A DNA stretch of 56,486 nt from GWC2-45-44 sp041661665 (GTDB taxonomy: Bacteria > Planctomycetota > Phycisphaerae > Sedimentisphaerales > UBA12454): NCBI GenBank assembly GCA_041661665.1, contig JBAZTW010000012.1:1-56486 (forward strand). Direction: 5' to 3'. The notes beneath the pieces were generated by a model. It did no database searches. It was not told the DNA's origin and saw nothing but the letters and a program-made list of their open reading frames with translations. Numbering within the stretch: the stretch's first letter is position 1; every line of letters starts with the position of its first letter. The translations under genes were made by a program, and so were the position numbers. Positions 26,482 through 35,076 of this stretch are shown here, piece by piece.

Positions 26482-27042
26482 TTGAAACATTATCAGAGAC
26501 AAAATGCTGTCAGATTCGGCGCTGTACTGGCGGAAGTCGTAATGGTGCTGCTGATTATCTCGCTGTTCACCGTTATAGCGATGATTAACCTGTCCGGCGC
26601 TCTGGCGATTGACAGTTTTAAAGGCAGAGCCGACGACCTTGTGAAACTTTTCCAAATGGCTGAAACAAGCGCAGCGCAGACCGGCAAGCGGTATGAAATA
26701 GTCATCGACTTTACCCAGAACGGTTATCTTATGAGAGAAATCACCACAGGCCTTGTCGCGGTTGAAGATATTCTCGAAGAGGAAATTATCGAAACAGGCT
26801 GGTTTGGCGACAGGTTTCAGCTCTCTTCTGTGATGTTCGACGATGGGCAAGAGACAAATAACGCGCCGGCCCTGTTCAGAGTCGGCAAAACTGGCTGGCA
26901 GTATGGCGGCAAAATCGTCGTCGCTGATGAAAATGGAAAACTATATTCGATTATCGTCAACAGATTGAGCAGAAAAACAGAGATTGTCGAAGGCGACGCG
27001 ATAATTCTTATACCAAGAACAGAAGAAGAAATGGGATTCTGA
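26482..27042 (+). CDS. gspH: minor pseudopilin, GspH-like
   Basis: The 186-aa protein has a prepilin-type N-terminus with the site RFG^AVLAEVVMVLLIISLFTV: Gly at -1 and Glu at +5 are kept, although Phe/Thr at +1/+2 are replaced. The rest is a beta-rich globular domain (KRYEIVIDFTQNGYLMREI). Position directly after gspG and length support GspH. A TTG at 26482 is the only reasonable start close to the prepilin site, and it lacks a strong Shine-Dalgarno. Assignment among minor pseudopilins is by order. Confidence 0.75.
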   Translation: MKHYQRQNAVRFGAVLAEVVMVLLIISLFTVIAMINLSGALAIDSFKGRADDLVKLFQMAETSAAQTGKRYEIVIDFTQNGYLMREITTGLVAVEDILEEEIIETGWFGDRFQLSSVMFDDGQETNNAPALFRVGKTGWQYGGKIVVADENGKLYSIIVNRLSRKTEIVEGDAIILIPRTEEEMGF

Positions 27043-27078
27043 AGTAATATCAAAAATAAAATATCAAAAATAGAAATT

Positions 27079-27711
27079 ATGGAATGCCTTCGGCATAATA
27101 ATGTTAAACGCAGAGCCTTTACAATGATAGAGGTCTCTGTCGCTCTGATAATACTCGGTATGATAACCGCAACAGTGCTTGTCATAATCAATAAGGCTGT
27201 AGATACTGTCGTTGTGTGGCAGACGAAGATGCAGGCATTTGAAATTATCAGAGAAAATATGGAGCAGATACTGGCCAAACCGTCGGTGAGCGATATGCTC
27301 GAATATGGCGAAAGCGAGATAAACCCTGATATTACATGGGAGACGGTTATCGAGTCGTTTTATGAGCCTATTACAAATAAACTGTGGATAAGGGCGGTTT
27401 GCTCGGCGGAATTTCCAGACCCGAACGGCCAGCCGCAGAAAATCGAACTTACTCAGTGGCTCACCGGATTAAGTGAAAAGCAGATTATGCAGATACTTGA
27501 ACAAAAGAAAAAATTGACGGAGTACGAAGCGACATTCGAAGATTCCAATGGCGTTAATTATCAGGAAAATTTGAAATCACAAGATTCATCGCAGCGGAAC
27601 ACTCAGCGGCCGGATACCGGCACAGGTCGGAAGTTGCAGAATACTGACAATTCCGATGACCCTGAACTTCAGAAAGCATTAAAAATGCTCGGCGGCAGAA
27701 ATGGCAACTAA
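27079..27711 (+). CDS. gspI: minor pseudopilin, GspI-like
   Basis: The 210-aa protein carries RRA^FTMIEVSVALIILGMITA, a prepilin motif with Ala rather than Gly at -1. The globular part follows, and the C-terminus is polar (SQRNTQRPDTGTGRKLQNTDNS). The only ATG before the motif (27079) lies within a mini-hairpin dispersed repeat (27080-27100), which therefore encodes the first eight residues (MECLRHNN). No Shine-Dalgarno is seen. It overlaps gspJ by 11 bases. GspI identity is from operon order. Confidence 0.72.
   Translation: MECLRHNNVKRRAFTMIEVSVALIILGMITATVLVIINKAVDTVVVWQTKMQAFEIIRENMEQILAKPSVSDMLEYGESEINPDITWETVIESFYEPITNKLWIRAVCSAEFPDPNGQPQKIELTQWLTGLSEKQIMQILEQKKKLTEYEATFEDSNGVNYQENLKSQDSSQRNTQRPDTGTGRKLQNTDNSDDPELQKALKMLGGRNGN
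27080..27100 (-). repeat. mini-hairpin dispersed repeat, copy 4
   Basis: GGA is followed by ATGCC-ttc-GGCAT (27084-27096) and AATAATG, matching the layout of copy 3 (GGAATCGCC...GGCGATGA) with a different stem. It overlaps the first codons of the gspI-like gene. Confidence 0.5.
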
Positions 27712-28486
27712 AAAAACACACTTTGACAATCGCGGCTTTACACTGGCGGAGGCTCTGGCTGCCCTGGTAATCTCTGTGATGATTATGATTGCCGCTGTGG
27801 GTATTTATATGGGCGTAAGGCGGGCAGAAGTTTCCATCAATCAAAGGCTTCAAAGCGGATTTTTGGCGACAGAAGTTCTGCAAAGGATTGCCGAGGACAT
27901 CGACAGAACAGCGATAAGCGGCGCTGATATAACTATGACAATTAACAATAAGATTGAAGAAGGCGCATACAAAAGCGCAAGACTTGTGATAGAAAATAAA
28001 ATATACGATAAAGACAACAAACCGCAGGTGTTTGAAAAAATCATCTGGCAGAGCAGATTCGACCCTGACGCGAACGGACTGGTAATTTACCGTTCGCACA
28101 GCGGCTATACGCTCGAAGACAAGATGCTTGATGAGCCCAAGGAAAAATACGAAGCGGAAAAATATATTCCCATTTGCGACGGCGTAACAGTTTTCGAGGT
28201 GCAGGCGGTATCAGATGCAAACACCGTTTTCGGAACCTGGCAAAAACCTGAATTGCCGCCGGCAGTGAAAATCTCGCTGTCCTTTGCCTCGATGCAGCAG
28301 GATTCGCTCGGCGGTATGACTGTGCCGGAAGAATTGATAAAATCAAGGACAGTGGCTGTTGACCGCTTCAGAACAATGCCTTATCAGTTTGTAGCGATAG
28401 ATTTTAATGATATGAATGACGTGAATCTGCCTGATGTTAATGATGTGAACAATGTGAACCTACCCGATGCTAACAGCAGAAAATAA
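27701..28486 (+). CDS. gspJ: minor pseudopilin, GspJ-like
   Basis: The 261-aa protein has the prepilin site NRG^FTLAEALAALVISVMIMIA (Gly -1, Phe +1, Glu +5). A beta-rich body typical of the larger minor pseudopilins follows. The last ~25 residues are a striking Asn/Asp/Val repeat (DVNLPDVNDVNNVNLPDAN) that has no counterpart in E. coli GspJ. The gene overlaps both neighbours (11 and 20 bases), so translation is coupled through H-I-J-K. Identity is based on order and length. Confidence 0.78.
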   Translation: MATKKTHFDNRGFTLAEALAALVISVMIMIAAVGIYMGVRRAEVSINQRLQSGFLATEVLQRIAEDIDRTAISGADITMTINNKIEEGAYKSARLVIENKIYDKDNKPQVFEKIIWQSRFDPDANGLVIYRSHSGYTLEDKMLDEPKEKYEAEKYIPICDGVTVFEVQAVSDANTVFGTWQKPELPPAVKISLSFASMQQDSLGGMTVPEELIKSRTVAVDRFRTMPYQFVAIDFNDMNDVNLPDVNDVNNVNLPDANSRK

Positions 28487-29888
28487 AATTTGTTCTCCCC
28501 GGCATAAATCCGGCGCAGCTCTGGTGCTTACGATAGTGGTGCTGGTGATTCTGACCGCTATTGTATGGCGTGTAAGCTCTGCGATAAGTCAGTGGAAGCA
28601 CAGACTCCAATATACCATTGATTATCAAAATGCAAGATACGCGGCTGAATCTGGCATTAAATACGCTCTTTCGACAATTGGAGATACCGAGCCGAATTAT
28701 GTTTCAAGACCGAATGAGCCGGATTTTTCAGACCTCTTCACAATGAGCGATGAAGAATATAAACTGATGATGGAACAATGGGCGGCACAAATGGGAACTA
28801 CATTCGACGCAAACAGTATGGGCAAAAACGGTTTTTCGACAATTAAGATGAATACCGGCTCATCGAACGATGACAATAGCATACCATCAGGTACGATGAG
28901 CGATATTGAGTCGCTGTATGGTTCCGGCGACATTAACGATGCCAACGGGCTGGGCGATTATTTTGCCGGTATGCCTCGTGATTACAACGATGTCAATGAC
29001 GCCAATGCACAGGATATCTTTGTACGAGGTCCTTATGGGCCGCAATGGCCATATATTACAAAGCCGGTTGAGCTCGAATTCGGCGATACAAAAGTTGAAA
29101 TAGAAATCATAGATGAAAACGCAAAACTGCCCCTTGTCTGGGGCATTTCATCCGATGAAAATGTTAAGGCCGAAACAAAGGCGGCAATTGTTACCTTTTG
29201 CGAATGGATGCAGATGATGCCGTCTGACATAAAACCTCTGCAGAGAGAGCTTGATGATATAAAGGAAATTAAGGCTTTTAGCATTGAACTGAAGTCCATT
29301 GTTACTGTCTCTACCCAGCCAAGTGCGCCGACAGACGATGTCAATAATCCGCCCAAAGCCGACAACCTTCGCAGCAGAAGAGCAGCTCGAAGGGCAGCTC
29401 GAAGGGCAAGAACACAGACCATTCAGCAGACAAGACCCCAAATCGGCCACACAATGGACTTCGCCAAAATTATGCACAGTCCTATGATTGACCTCGAAAT
29501 GCTCGCAAAACCCGTCAATCAGGATGAAACCCGCAGTGAATCTGCTCTTAAATACATCAGTTTATGGGGAGCAGACAAGGTGAATATCAACACCGCCCAG
29601 AGAAACGTGCTGGAAGCGGCGTTCACCTTCGGTGGAGATGCAGTCGAAATCTCCAGTGCAATAATAAACGCAAGAAGAATCGAACCATTTAAAGATGTCA
29701 ATGATATCAGCAAACGACTTATGAGCTACACCAGCTCTATTGACAAATGTAAACAATATATAACGGTCAAGAGCAATTTTTTCTCGATTCGCGTAAAAGC
29801 CTCAAGCGGCACAGCCGTAGTCTGCGCCACGGCAGGAATTAAAAAGGAAGGTGGCAAATTTCAAAAAATAGGTATAATAATAGAATAG
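28467..29888 (+). CDS. gspK: GspK-like pseudopilin
   Basis: The 473-aa protein has an N-terminal HKSG^AALVLTIVVLVILTAIV site lacking Glu at +5, as is usual for GspK, the pseudopilus tip. ARYAAESGIKYALSTIG follows, typical of GspK. The C-terminal part has a helix-hairpin-helix-like KVNINTAQRNVLEAAF segment (about residue 371), also a family feature. A linker has DINDANGLGD and DYNDVNDANAQD, and a short Arg/Ala repeat (RRAARRAARRA) appears near residue 310. It is longer than typical GspK (~330 aa) through these insertions. It overlaps gspJ by 20 bases. Confidence 0.82.
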   Translation: MLTAENKICSPRHKSGAALVLTIVVLVILTAIVWRVSSAISQWKHRLQYTIDYQNARYAAESGIKYALSTIGDTEPNYVSRPNEPDFSDLFTMSDEEYKLMMEQWAAQMGTTFDANSMGKNGFSTIKMNTGSSNDDNSIPSGTMSDIESLYGSGDINDANGLGDYFAGMPRDYNDVNDANAQDIFVRGPYGPQWPYITKPVELEFGDTKVEIEIIDENAKLPLVWGISSDENVKAETKAAIVTFCEWMQMMPSDIKPLQRELDDIKEIKAFSIELKSIVTVSTQPSAPTDDVNNPPKADNLRSRRAARRAARRARTQTIQQTRPQIGHTMDFAKIMHSPMIDLEMLAKPVNQDETRSESALKYISLWGADKVNINTAQRNVLEAAFTFGGDAVEISSAIINARRIEPFKDVNDISKRLMSYTSSIDKCKQYITVKSNFFSIRVKASSGTAVVCATAGIKKEGGKFQKIGIIIE

Positions 29889-29922
29889 AGAATGTAGAAT
29901 ACGGAATAATGGAGTAAAATTT

Positions 29923-31362
29923 TTGGAACAAAATAAAACACTTGGAATTTATATTACGCCGAACAAGGCAACGGTTGTTCTGGTCGGCAAGGCAAGCGGA
30001 AAAATTGAAATTGCAGAGCAGTTTTCAGTTTCCGTTGCCGCAGTCGAAGGAACATCGTTCAGCTTCGCTCAGGCTGCAAAGGACATCTCCGCCGGCTGTA
30101 CAGAAAAACAGCTTCTTTTCAGCGATGTCTCTGTTGTCCTGGATTGCAGGTTATACAGGCAGCAGGTTTTGCACTCTGAATTTACTGAAAACAGACAAAT
30201 ATCGCAAACAGTAAAATTCGATGCCGAGGAATCGCTTGCGGTAAATGCCGCCGAGACCGCTGTCGCTTTTGAACTTGCGTCAAAAGGCTTGTCCGGCTCT
30301 GAGGTTTCTGTTTATGCCGCCCCTGCCTCCGTGGTGTCCGACATAATTACAGCAATGGCAGGCAATAAACTCGACCCTGTGAGCATTGAGCCTGATTCGA
30401 TATGTCTTCGCAGAGTATTGAGTCAATTGCCCGGATATGGCAGGGAAATCAAGACAATGCTGATGGCAGTATCCAAAGAAAAATGTTTTATTATTTCGCC
30501 GCCGCCACAGGTCGGCAACGCTCAAATCAGGGCGTTTATAACTGCCGAAAGTCAAAACAAGACTAATCTTGCGGCAAGAGAAATAATGTTCTCAACCGCT
30601 TCGACCATCGGCGGCAGAGATATTCAGAAAACCTTAATTTACGACTCGACCGGCAAAATTGATATTGTCGAATTGGGACAGTCTGTGTCTGTGGCAGTTG
30701 AACTATTCGGCACGGAGCAGATAATCGCGTCGACAGAACTCCCTGCCGAAACTGACGGCCTTGATATAATAATTGCCGCAGGAGCCGCGGCCGGACTTCT
30801 TGGCAAATGCGACAAGGTTGATTTCAGAACTGATTTTATGCCCTATCAGGGCAAAAGAATGATTCTCGAAAAGGCCGTGAAAACGATGAGTCTTTGCCTG
30901 CTGACGGTATTTATTATTCTCGGTGTTTTTCTGAATATTCAATATCACAAAGCCAACAGTGTCAGAAATAAATTAAACGACAAATTTAAAACCGAATATT
31001 CTATCGCTATGCCAGGCGGAAAATTTGTAAGCAGAGAAGCCGTCGGAAAGCTGAAAAGAGAAATAAACAGAATTAAGGACGTTAAAAGCGGACTGCTCAG
31101 CGCAGGCGGCGACGACTCAATAGAAGCAAAACTCACTTTCCTGTTCGAGGCAATCAACAACGTGCCTAAAAACGTTGATGTGGAAATCGACAAAATAGCC
31201 GTTACCACAAAGACAATGAATATCACAGGCAGTACATCAACAAGGGGCTATCTGGAGCTTTTCGGCGCTATTGATAAACATCAAAAACTAACAAGAGGCC
31301 AGTCAACTTATCAGTCGAAGGACAATCGGGACCAGTTCAGACTTACTATTGATTTAAAATAA
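29923..31362 (+). CDS. gspL: GspL/PilM-N-like assembly platform protein
   Basis: The 479-aa protein starts with an actin-like, PilM/GspL-type cytoplasmic domain (GIYITPNKATVVLVGKASGK). It has one TM helix near residues 325-345 (MSLCLLTVFIILGVFLNIQY) and a periplasmic PilN-like domain to the end. GspL links GspE to the inner-membrane platform. The start is TTG 29923, with GGAG at 29911-29914. It lies 34 bases after gspK and 19 before the next gene. The layout matches GspL, but a fused PilM-PilN origin is equally consistent. Confidence 0.75.
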   Translation: MEQNKTLGIYITPNKATVVLVGKASGKIEIAEQFSVSVAAVEGTSFSFAQAAKDISAGCTEKQLLFSDVSVVLDCRLYRQQVLHSEFTENRQISQTVKFDAEESLAVNAAETAVAFELASKGLSGSEVSVYAAPASVVSDIITAMAGNKLDPVSIEPDSICLRRVLSQLPGYGREIKTMLMAVSKEKCFIISPPPQVGNAQIRAFITAESQNKTNLAAREIMFSTASTIGGRDIQKTLIYDSTGKIDIVELGQSVSVAVELFGTEQIIASTELPAETDGLDIIIAAGAAAGLLGKCDKVDFRTDFMPYQGKRMILEKAVKTMSLCLLTVFIILGVFLNIQYHKANSVRNKLNDKFKTEYSIAMPGGKFVSREAVGKLKREINRIKDVKSGLLSAGGDDSIEAKLTFLFEAINNVPKNVDVEIDKIAVTTKTMNITGSTSTRGYLELFGAIDKHQKLTRGQSTYQSKDNRDQFRLTIDLK

Positions 31363-31381
31363 TTTCGGTGAGAATTAGAAT

Positions 31382-31888
31382 ATGAAAGAGATTTATACAA
31401 AACCTATTTTTTACTATGTGCTTGTGCCCGTGCTTGTGGGCTTATGGCCTATATGGCTTTTGGCTATCGGTCTGCCGGGAGCAAAGACCGACTACAAAAA
31501 TGAGACTATCCAGTATCAGGCTGCCGAGCTGCTTATCGGCCAGATACTTAAAGACCTTGACCCGCAGAGATTAGACTACGCAAAGGCCAAAACAACAAAA
31601 GATGAGTTTGATTATACCACCGCGATAGACCAGGTAACAAAGTTTTGCAGAATTTCCTTTTCAAATTACAGGCTCAGTTCCTCTCCTATGCGAAAAACCA
31701 AGGGCGGTCAGAAAAGTCAGGATGCCAGTATGACCATCGAAAAAATCGATATAGAAGGCTTTGCCAAATTCCTGTCGATAATGCATATGCGATGGTCGAG
31801 TCTGCAATGCTCGAATGTTTCCTTGTCCAAAATAAAGGGTGAAAAAAACCTGTGGAAAGTGGACATCAGGTTCACTTACTATCAATAA
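31382..31888 (+). CDS. gspM: GspM/PilO-like protein
   Basis: The 168-aa protein has one TM helix (about residues 9-30, YVLVPVLVGLWPIWLLAIGL) and a periplasmic domain. It is the last gene of the gsp operon and follows the GspL-like gene by 19 bases, the normal place of gspM. Sequence similarity within this family is always weak, so the call relies on topology, size and position. Confidence 0.6.
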   Translation: MKEIYTKPIFYYVLVPVLVGLWPIWLLAIGLPGAKTDYKNETIQYQAAELLIGQILKDLDPQRLDYAKAKTTKDEFDYTTAIDQVTKFCRISFSNYRLSSSPMRKTKGGQKSQDASMTIEKIDIEGFAKFLSIMHMRWSSLQCSNVSLSKIKGEKNLWKVDIRFTYYQ

Positions 31889-31916
31889 AGCGGTTATCTG
31901 TAATAATGCAATTCAT

Positions 31917-31945
31917 TTGACTTTTACGTCATTTACGCTTAACAT
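31917..31945 (+). promoter_or_regulatory. possible gpmI promoter
   Basis: TTGACT (31917-31922) and TAACAT (31940-31945) have a 17-base spacer, 42 bases before the ATG of gpmI. The -10 matches at four of six positions. Confidence 0.4.
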
Positions 31946-31986
31946 ACTTTCCCGCTATTTATAAACAATTATGAGTTAAGGATGTT

Positions 31987-33552
31987 ATGTCTAAAGAAAA
32001 TTTGATTCTGAAACGAAGACCTTTTGTACTGATTATTCGCGACGGCTGGGGATATAATCCCGACCCCAAAGACGATGCCTGTAATACCGTAAAACAGGCT
32101 AATGTGCCTACTGACAGAATGCTGATGAGCGATTATCCGCATTGTTTCATTCACACCAGCGGCGAAGATGTCGGCCTGCCTGCCGGGACAATGGGCAACA
32201 GCGAAGTCGGACACCAGAATATCGGCGCCGGCAGAGTCGTCTATCAGGAATCAGTCAGAATCAGCAAATCAATCAGGGAAGGCGACTTTTTCAAAAAGGA
32301 AGAATTTGCCAAACTAATCAGCTATGTGAAAGAACACAACGGCAAACTGCATCTGCTCGGCCTGTGCAGCGACATCGGCGTACATTCGCTGCTGGAACAC
32401 CTTTACGGGCTGCTTAAGCTTGCTAAAATAAATAATCTCACAAAAGTTTATCTGCACGCGTTCACCGACGGCAGAGACTCCCCTCCTGACAGCGGTAAAG
32501 ACTATCTGGCCGACATCGAAAAGAAAATGGCACAAATCGGCACAGGTAAAATCGCCTCGATAATGGGACGATTCTATGGAATGGACAGAGACAGCAGGTG
32601 GGACAGAGTTCAAAAAGCTTATGACTGCCTGACGCTGGCCAAAGGCGCAAAAGCCAAAAGCGCCGCCGAGGCAATGGAGCAAAGCTACCAAAATAAAAAC
32701 ACCGATGAATTTATTGAGCCGGTCTGCATTGTCGATGAAAACGACCGGCCACTGGCGAAAATCGAAGATGGCGACGGCGTGGTGATGTTCAATTTCCGCG
32801 GCGACAGACCCAGAGAAATTACTCGCGCGTTTGTGGACGATAATTTTACAGGCTTCACACGGACAGTCAGACCAAAAACATATTATCTGTGTATGACCGA
32901 ATATGATGCGACAATTCCAGCACCGGTGGCATTTGTAAAGGGCGGAAAAATGAAAAACACCGCCGCTGCGTACTTCAGCGAACTCGGTTTGAAGCAGTTC
33001 AGATGCGCTGAAACTGAAAAATACGCGCACGTTACGTTCTTCTTCAACGATTATACCGAAAAACCATTCCCCGGCGAAGACAGGCAGATTGTACCCTCAC
33101 CAAGAGTCCGTACTTACGATTTGAAGCCTGAAATGAGCGCGTTTGAGGTTTGCGATGTCGTTATGGAAAAACTCAACAGCGAAAAGTATGATGTGATAAT
33201 CGTCAATTTCGCCAATCCGGATATGGTCGGGCACACCGGCATTATGGAAGCGGCGATAAAGGCAGCCCAGACTGTTGATGCCTGTGTTGGGAAAATTCTC
33301 GATAAGGTAAAACAGTTTGGCGGAGCGGCGATAATCACCGCAGACCACGGCAATTTTGAAAAAATGTGTGATGAAAACGGTAATCCTTACACCTCGCATA
33401 CCATCGGCGATGTGCCGCTGATTGTTTTCGACGAGCTTAACAAAAACATAAAGCTTCGCAGCGGCGGGAAACTCGCTGACGTTATGCCTACAATGCTGAA
33501 ATTGATGGAATTGCCAAAACCGGATGAAATGACAGGAGAATCATTGTTTTAA
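31987..33552 (+). CDS. gpmI: 2,3-bisphosphoglycerate-independent phosphoglycerate mutase
   Basis: GpmI interconverts 3- and 2-phosphoglycerate in glycolysis using two Mn ions and a phosphoserine intermediate. The 521-aa size fits. Visible motifs are IRDGWGYNP (metal Asp), GNSEVGHQNIGAGRV with the catalytic Ser near residue 73, HAFTDGRDSPP, GRFYGMDRDSRWDR, FNFRGDRPREI, NFANPDMVGHTG and TADHGNFEKM (metal Asp/His). AAGGA lies shortly before the ATG. It has its own likely promoter and is not part of the secretion operon. Confidence 0.97.
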   Translation: MSKENLILKRRPFVLIIRDGWGYNPDPKDDACNTVKQANVPTDRMLMSDYPHCFIHTSGEDVGLPAGTMGNSEVGHQNIGAGRVVYQESVRISKSIREGDFFKKEEFAKLISYVKEHNGKLHLLGLCSDIGVHSLLEHLYGLLKLAKINNLTKVYLHAFTDGRDSPPDSGKDYLADIEKKMAQIGTGKIASIMGRFYGMDRDSRWDRVQKAYDCLTLAKGAKAKSAAEAMEQSYQNKNTDEFIEPVCIVDENDRPLAKIEDGDGVVMFNFRGDRPREITRAFVDDNFTGFTRTVRPKTYYLCMTEYDATIPAPVAFVKGGKMKNTAAAYFSELGLKQFRCAETEKYAHVTFFFNDYTEKPFPGEDRQIVPSPRVRTYDLKPEMSAFEVCDVVMEKLNSEKYDVIIVNFANPDMVGHTGIMEAAIKAAQTVDACVGKILDKVKQFGGAAIITADHGNFEKMCDENGNPYTSHTIGDVPLIVFDELNKNIKLRSGGKLADVMPTMLKLMELPKPDEMTGESLF

Positions 33553-33570
33553 ATTTGAATTTGGATGGGG

Positions 33571-33595
33571 GGCAATCCATTAATGGCGGATTGCC
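33571..33595. other. hairpin between convergent genes
   Basis: GGCAATCC and GGATTGCC form an 8-bp stem with a 9-base loop between the gpmI stop and the stop of the small minus-strand gene. The lack of a T-run makes intrinsic termination uncertain. Confidence 0.4.
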
Positions 33596-33614
33596 AGAGT
33601 CAAAGGCCTGCCTG

Positions 33615-33767
33615 TCAGCACTCTACAAGCTGCGGTTCGGTAACGTCGATTTCCATAAGACTATCGAGATACTTGCTCAAATCAGAAATGGGGAAACGCG
33701 CCAAAAACTCCGGCTTTGCTGTGCGGTTAATCTGGCAGATAAAATCTATAATTTCACGCTTGCTCAC
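33615..33767 (-). CDS. 50-aa conserved-looking small protein
   Basis: A 50-aa frame (MSKREIIDFICQINRTAKPE is its first part, and it ends QLVEC) reads on the minus strand from GTG 33767. A perfect GGAGGT Shine-Dalgarno lies at 33774-33779, six bases before the start, the strongest in the region. Composition is well mixed: an amphipathic helix (REIIDFICQINRTA), then FLARFPISDLSKYLDSLMEID, resembling small helical proteins I have seen in Planctomycetes genomes. It is cytosolic with no TM segment. The opposite-strand frame over this DNA lacks any comparable signal. Function is unknown. Confidence 0.7.
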   Translation of the reverse strand: MSKREIIDFICQINRTAKPEFLARFPISDLSKYLDSLMEIDVTEPQLVEC

Positions 33768-33891
33768 TTTGGGACCTCCGAATATCAATCAGTTACCAAC
33801 CAAAGGAAATATCGGATTTTAGGACTGTTTTTCTTTAACTCCGTGTAAAATAAAAACTTAAGGACCTATAACAAATAACACTATATATTGC

Positions 33892-33919
33892 TTGCAATAC
33901 GAATTTTTTACACTATATT
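33892..33919 (+). promoter_or_regulatory. possible promoter upstream of radical SAM gene
   Basis: TTGCAA (33892-33897) and TATATT (33914-33919) are spaced by 16 bases, about 120 bases before the ATG. The -35 match is weak. Confidence 0.3.
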
Positions 33920-34042
33920 GTTGCAGTATGATTGCAGCCTGACCAGACGGTCTTTTTGTCCTATAAAAACGGCGACAGCCGAACAGTTATGGGTTTCCGT
34001 TTTAATTTTTTTTTTACTGTCTGGTTTTAAAGTTACAAAAAA

Positions 34043-35059
34043 ATGCTCCTGTCAAGCGATAACGCTTACAATAAAATAATTGCGCGCGATGAGCCAAAGC
34101 TCAAGCTCTGGACATCTGCCGGTCTGATGCTCACATATAAGTGCCCTGCCCGATGCAAATGCTGCTATTATAATTGCGGCCCGGACAAAGGCGGACTTAT
34201 GAGCGTTGAGACTGCGATAGCCGGCTGGCGGGGGCTGATTGACATCGCCGGCGAAAACGCAAAAATCCACATCACAGGCGGAGAGCCTTTTTTGTACTAT
34301 GACCTGCTCTGCGAAATCCTGCGAAAAGCTGATGAACTAAAGCTCGGCAGGGTTGATATTGTAGAAACAAATGCATATTGGGCGACCGACGAAAATGAGA
34401 TTATTGCAAGGCTCGATTTTCTTAACAGGCATAATGTGAGTAAACTCAAAATCAGTTATGACCCTTTTCACGCGGAGTTTGTCGATTTTTACAAGGTCAA
34501 ACTGCTCTACGAAACCGCCTGTCGGGTTCTCGGCATCGAACGGGTAATGCTTCGCTGGCTGGACTACTTCAACGCCCCTCCGCAACTCAACGGCCTTTCG
34601 GACGAACAGAAGATGGTCGTATTTGCCGATTCGCACAAAAAATATAAATGCCGATTCACCGGCAGAGCGGCAGGCAAAATGGCGCAACTCATTGCGGATA
34701 AAGATGTTGAGCAAATTTCAGCAGAAAATTGTCGAAAATCATTTTTAGACTCAAAATCCGTCCATATTGACCCTTATGGCAATGTTTTTAATGGCGTTTG
34801 CAGTGGAATTATCGTAGGAAACATCAAAAAAACGCCATTAAATGAAATTTGGCGAGATTTTAATCCAGCCAAACAGGAGTTTTTGAACGTACTATTCACC
34901 AGTGGGCCAGCCGGTTTTTTGGAATCGGCGATTAAATCAGGATACAAAAAACGCCGATTATATTCAGGTAAGTGCCATTTATGCGCGAATTTACGGCAAT
35001 TTTTCTTTGACAATGGTTTGTATGGGCAGATAATCAGCCCAAAAGAATGTTATAACTAA
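34043..35059 (+). CDS. radical SAM protein with Cys-rich C-terminus
   Basis: The 338-aa protein binds a 4Fe-4S cluster through C34-x3-C38-x2-C41 (KCPARCKCCYYNC) and S-adenosylmethionine through GGEP (79-82). The C-terminal half has additional cysteines (NCRKSF, FNGVCSG, GKCHLCANL), suggesting a SPASM- or twitch-like domain with auxiliary clusters. HIDPYGNVFNGVC is typical of that domain. Such enzymes often modify peptides or proteins. No precursor peptide is obvious next to it, and the 50-aa gene upstream is on the opposite strand. The Ser/Thr kinase gene starts 17 bases downstream, so the two are probably co-transcribed. The substrate is unknown. Confidence 0.82.
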   Translation: MLLSSDNAYNKIIARDEPKLKLWTSAGLMLTYKCPARCKCCYYNCGPDKGGLMSVETAIAGWRGLIDIAGENAKIHITGGEPFLYYDLLCEILRKADELKLGRVDIVETNAYWATDENEIIARLDFLNRHNVSKLKISYDPFHAEFVDFYKVKLLYETACRVLGIERVMLRWLDYFNAPPQLNGLSDEQKMVVFADSHKKYKCRFTGRAAGKMAQLIADKDVEQISAENCRKSFLDSKSVHIDPYGNVFNGVCSGIIVGNIKKTPLNEIWRDFNPAKQEFLNVLFTSGPAGFLESAIKSGYKKRRLYSGKCHLCANLRQFFFDNGLYGQIISPKECYN

Positions 35060-35076
35060 AATCGTACGAAAGTGTA

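Noticed and set aside
33555..33848. Plus-strand 97-aa frame after gpmI
   Set aside because: No ribosome-binding site suits it, its composition is irregular, and the opposite strand holds a small frame with a perfect Shine-Dalgarno in the same DNA.
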